From: Fibrobacteria bacterium | GTDB taxonomy: Bacteria > Fibrobacterota > Fibrobacteria > UBA11236 | NCBI GenBank assembly: GCA_021155885.1 | Contig: JAJNBB010000006.1 | Location: 1-56,389 of the forward strand | Length of the DNA stretch: 56,389 nucleotides | Reading direction: 5' to 3' | In this document: piece after piece, positions 54,901 to 56,389 of the stretch | Numbering within the stretch: position 1 is the first letter of the stretch | How the letters are laid out: every line of letters begins with the position of its first letter | Translations under genes and position numbers: made by a program | The notes under the pieces: model-generated | The model's input: only the letters and a program-made list of their open reading frames with translations | Databases searched by the model: none | What the model was told of the DNA's origin: nothing

Positions 54901-55491
54901 GGTGTAAGGGACGCCGCTGCCGCTCTTGCGGCTGCCCGCCGTCACCAGCTTGTAGGAACCGTTGATGGTCAGCTTGGGCTTGTCCACGCCGATGCGGCGG
55001 GCCCAGTCGGGGATGCGGAACGGCAGGTCGAAGATGAAGGTGCCGAACTCGCCGTCGGGCGCGCCCTCCTCCTTCCCCGAGAACTCGAGCATCCAGCGCC
55101 GCTCCAGCAAAAGGTCGCGCATGTCGGTGGAATAGGTGTTGATGGTGGGGTAGTAGGCCGCCCACAACTGCGTCGAGTCGTTTCCCAAAACGAGGTACTC
55201 GACGATTTCCACCTTGCCCGTGACGGGGTCGGCGTTGTACTGGCGCTGCAGCGCCGTGCTGTTGATCTGCAGCAGCCCCACCGGCGACGAGGTGCCGTTC
55301 ACCGGTTTCAGGCCCGACATCGGCGTCGCCTCGGGCGGCTTCTTGAGGTAGGTGGGCGCCTGCGCGTGCGCGACGCCCGCCGAAAGGTGCAACAAAAGAT
55401 TCAGGCCCGCGCACAGCCCAAGCAGCGGGAAGGCGCGAAGAAGCCTTCCCGCGCGGGAAACGCGGGCATTTTGATACCATTTGTTACACAC
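48982..55491 (-). CDS. sprA: Cell-surface protein SprA, type IX secretion outer-membrane translocon
   Basis: The 2169-aa protein has a signal peptide (LLGLCAGLNLLLHLSAGVAHA, cleavage near residue 44, first listed part within 20 residues: LCAGLNLLLHLSAGVAHA). SprA-type segments follow: LLLERRWMLEFSGKEEG, FIFDLPFRIPDWARRIG, ITTIASQEGG, LNGSTVLKKGLDYEVVYETG and the late EIWVNDLRLEGVD. The C-terminal half is rich in alternating beta strands ending HGEFTMRF with a terminal Phe, as expected of a very large outer-membrane barrel. SprA forms the 36-strand translocon of T9SS in Bacteroidota. The length (2100-2400) fits. It is a single gene, divergent from map. The glycosidase-like protein at 37886-39760 is a plausible cargo. 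Confidence 0.9.
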   Translation of the reverse strand: MCNKWYQNARVSRAGRLLRAFPLLGLCAGLNLLLHLSAGVAHAQAPTYLKKPPEATPMSGLKPVNGTSSPVGLLQINSTALQRQYNADPVTGKVEIVEYLVLGNDSTQLWAAYYPTINTYSTDMRDLLLERRWMLEFSGKEEGAPDGEFGTFIFDLPFRIPDWARRIGVDKPKLTINGSYKLVTAGSRKSGSGVPYTQSWFPSLTLDQQPAFAVKGTIGRLIQVEINSEEGLGSNLRDQMKISYRGEGDELEDDIIQEIEAGNTSLSLTGTNLTGYTENHRGLFGLKTRMKIGNLEITTIASQEGGSQERQKLGATAEAREFGIDDKAIDFYRHFWLTLKDRADYANPANWTGTPPAYTQLRNRTPVRVFQLLNSTADPTVDKDSAQACAYDEAGNKTTVCVIGNWRPLSEDEYTYDETLRLLSVPGGSRDVTLAVRYQGDPILSRDTDNHILIYARNFQGNPDLEPLMWRNVYNIGKVAAQDRDNFTIRVVDNNGSERLQGDSLYVRRLGIMKRSEGTKLDIDNSLIFKLEQGYLVLPCLSNGIPGFDTANCLTPMKRVTPEAALYSTSIEEVQNGPVATHFLVFGRQRKSSFDVRENSFAAGGQQCYDINPGTERIVLNGSTVLKKGLDYEVVYETGQITLTSARARDPNADLDISFECDPPFQIQDKVLLGTRMEYKLDKISDQSLIGATVLYKSQTTTEKQPELGYEPFSHLLLGMNTRLAGEPKWMTKFANMFPFVQTERRSLANFEFEIAHSLYNPNTRNSAYVDNFDFSQNVSTLPLTLYSWTQASPPAFGPDGRVDETLDYRHQGQLVWHSSSTMKYDQIYGNTGNSYTNSREQTLLKLRFVPNDNLAGTSWGGIMRAFPQGLSDHSRKRTLEIVVQGREGTLHADLGRISEDLSIPGIANGEPDGQLQSEVNEFLGQLTNKEDAGLDGIASKKGGIENGVRWECKPSCYPLPSGVDNIDPGLDDWKEPTAGATEETYQVNGTEGNNQGTGAVAYDTEDLDRSGTLDTLNRYLRFTMPLDSLCEARFHCEELRNGWRKYRIPLYGGGVRIDPSNTESEQSILTNGKMLRLWVGNLPKRVSEANLLLARVNIVGNAWEEGGRNTGYEIIDNRFCSGDLADTNCVDTPPSVRDSNTLRVDVINRQEERGYRQSPNTPQERDTRTDEPLPERALVLRYDNLHPGEVVGATRVLANDPKDFTRYDRLSLEVHGDSSAVPGGAAGQGRVRFGLRLGKDLGNRDSRDYYEIRLHMDTTAPLDPEHRALWQRNSFTVRLSDLTGLKNDPRYQAFAGREVSQKVWHPGRADSSLEISIIGNPNLGSINWMRLVIYVDSGAAQNQRGEIWVNDLRLEGVDRTAGTAIRSQIQLEFADFINVSANMQYTNGNFATMSQTKSTPANSSTTVDYNSTLSVFANKFLPDEWGVSIPVTFTYQGALKRPFTRPFSDLQLGGTGLFDISRDLLDGRLSSIHDDDDSTADVNNRYARVYQTADYREGFNISYRKDMLSKSFVTRALLERPAMEYRYAGSEHTEYYRNDDTRDYKYRLTYNLSPKTVPSYRPLESASRSKYVPDDFAALSFSPLPERVNLVVADYSFVRAYTVTKPRDELEVIIPTPAVYNVDLSHAFDLEWKLFSFFNFGYRLDINRDFDLDRQCFDRESFFAASCENGRSARSLIFSFDDSRMGAGIDPVSRVDTTHRGDVYGILARERNRTQSFHADFTAAPLSWLTTGAGFNSGYRHTWVNSQQEGFGGTVRPAHFEANADHEIRFTSGLSPGQLIGSVGSLAKGLEGGANAVKKFIEDYRVRNLDLTYTVSNRYNAEAFTYDYLVDKGVTLSALSAYQFGFVYGPSALDNIFRGVPNPAFFDYLSEPDPALGQSATGGTGMNHVVNRAIDLQSGFSVPPLNLDLTGGMKYSKQYTLYRYFIPSDTVVVWPEISVAGNFNDFAASIPFVRDGLRSLTAYTNYNYREESQFGAFSSGNDRDTYKHTFAPLLRLTGTAKNDMRIEISFNASHATEVLYGKIADSVAVRPLTYLGDRQPPQPVYVRDPAKQSPRRTLACGVEPTLSWDLETQKGIQFWRYYVRLKNNLRLTLNGAADYLRIESEQNGKKYREKEEVSARVKPEATYNFTNNVDAKFFAEYIYTQLFHTPNHEYIHEVALHGEFTMRF

Positions 55492-55697
55492 AGTATTTAT
55501 TGTACCGACCTTTTGCCGGAGCCTTCCGATCCTTCGTTATTGGTGCGCGGCTTTTTCGGAGGGGACTCCGTGAAAGATCATTCCTGAAATTCCCGGCCGG
55601 ATCCTCGTTAAAAGGGCTAGTATTATACGAAAAACGGCCATTCGATGGGCTTTTTCGGGCCCCAGCGAGGCAAGATTTTCCAGAAGGAGACGGGCGC

Positions 55698-56389
55698 ATG
55701 ACCATTCAGGGACAAAAGGACATTGACGGCCTTAAAAAGGCCGGTTTCGCGGTCGCCGACACGCTGGAAACCATGAAATCCGCCCTCCGGGACGGCATCA
55801 CCACCCGGGAGCTCGACCAAATCGGCGCCGAAAGGCTGAAAAAGCACGGCGCCGTCTCGGCCCCCATGAAAATGTACCGCTTCCCGGGCTCCACCTGCAT
55901 CAGCGTCAACCACGAAGTCGCCCACGGCATTCCCTCGGACCGGGTGATCCGGACCGGCGACCTCATCAATATCGACGTATCGGCCGAATTGGACGGTTAC
56001 TACGCCGACACGGGCTTTACGGTGCCCTTCGGAATCGTCGACCAGGAATTGCTGAATCTGTGCGCCTGTTCGAAGCGGGCCCTGGGAAAGGCCCTGGGCG
56101 CGGCGCGCGCGGGAGAAAAGCTGAACCGCATCGGCGAGGTGGTCGAGCAGGAGGCGGTCAAGTCGGGGTTCGACGTCCTCCGCAACCTGACCGGCCACGG
56201 GATCGGGCGCAAGCTGCACGAGGAGCCGAGCATTTTCAGCTATTACGACCCGCGCCAGCGGGGGCGCCTGGGCAAGGGGATGGTGGTGGCCATCGAGACC
56301 TTCGTCTCCACGGGCGGCCGGTTCGCCGAGGAAACCGGAGACGGGTGGACCTTGGTCGCCGACGACGGCGGTTACGTGGCGCAGTACGA
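55698..56389 (+). CDS. map: Methionine aminopeptidase type I, 3' truncated by window
   Basis: The frame starts at ATG 55698 with an AAGGAGA ribosome-binding site and is open to the window end (230 codons). It has the MAP metal-site motifs: CISVNHEVAHGIP with the substrate histidine, NIDVSAELDGYYADTG with two aspartates, LTGHGIGRKLHEEP with the metal histidine, and VVAIETFVS with the first glutamate. The last metal ligand (Glu in the QYEHT motif) would be the next residue after the visible QY. It removes the initiator methionine from new proteins. The 206-bp gap to sprA is divergent; a TATTAT box at 55620-55625 could be the -10 of map. Confidence 0.95.
   Translation, partial: MTIQGQKDIDGLKKAGFAVADTLETMKSALRDGITTRELDQIGAERLKKHGAVSAPMKMYRFPGSTCISVNHEVAHGIPSDRVIRTGDLINIDVSAELDGYYADTGFTVPFGIVDQELLNLCACSKRALGKALGAARAGEKLNRIGEVVEQEAVKSGFDVLRNLTGHGIGRKLHEEPSIFSYYDPRQRGRLGKGMVVAIETFVSTGGRFAEETGDGWTLVADDGGYVAQY

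Noticed and set aside
53038-55587. An 849-codon open frame on the plus strand over sprA (and a similar one at 49006-51636)
   Set aside because: Antisense shadows of sprA with no recognisable domain.

Overview
The window is about 56 kb of GC-rich bacterial DNA with short intergenic gaps and no phage, IS element or CRISPR array. The best taxonomic clues are a 2169-residue SprA (outer-membrane translocon of the type IX secretion system, T9SS) and a secreted glycosidase-like protein whose C-terminus looks like a T9SS sorting domain. These point to the FCB superphylum, and with this base composition most likely an uncultured Fibrobacterota. That placement is an inference. Gemmatimonadota is the main alternative.

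Left part (1-29,800). A partial FN3-like protein is followed by an ArsR-type regulator fused to a SAM methyltransferase with a perfect palindromic operator, then cobalamin-dependent metH. Next come a secreted Cys-rich repeat protein and a HAD phosphatase. A reverse-strand block carries YejA/B/E-type importer genes mixed with two Fe(II)/2-oxoglutarate oxygenase genes. Divergent to it is a second Opp-type importer (binding protein plus two permeases). Neither importer has its ATPase in the window. Then follow small accessory genes (DUF1697, Ig-domain lipoprotein, DUF1801, DUF5808-like, YdeI-like), two Hsp20 paralogues flanking a DUF47-Pit phosphate uptake pair, aspartate kinase, a DHH phosphoesterase, a K+-dependent-type membrane pyrophosphatase, an unrecognised 261-aa protein, an SDR and a small lipoprotein.

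Right part (29,800-56,389). dnaE and a two-gene glycosyltransferase pair lie on the plus strand. A long reverse-strand series then reads tRNA-Leu(UAG), tig, clpP, clpX, a histidine-kinase-like protein lacking its phospho-acceptor histidine, lon, a T9SS-type glycosidase-like protein, yggS, a 50-aa membrane protein and a FemAB/GNAT-like gene. Proteostasis genes are thus joined to envelope genes, possibly in one transcript. Upstream are rng (RNase G), with palindromes in its leader and over its start codon, and sprA. Divergent from sprA, map (methionine aminopeptidase) runs off the end.

The most unusual signal is in the intergenic spacers. At least nine hold inverted-repeat elements; in most, the arms are built from 7-nt phased units such as GGTTGTT, AGCGGAC, ACAGGTA and ATGATGA. 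Two further spacers carry a different element whose hairpin shows a compensatory base-pair change between copies, which suggests a structured RNA. Widely dispersed-type repeats (TTCGACAAGCTCAGGG and GTAGGGGC palindromes) are also present.
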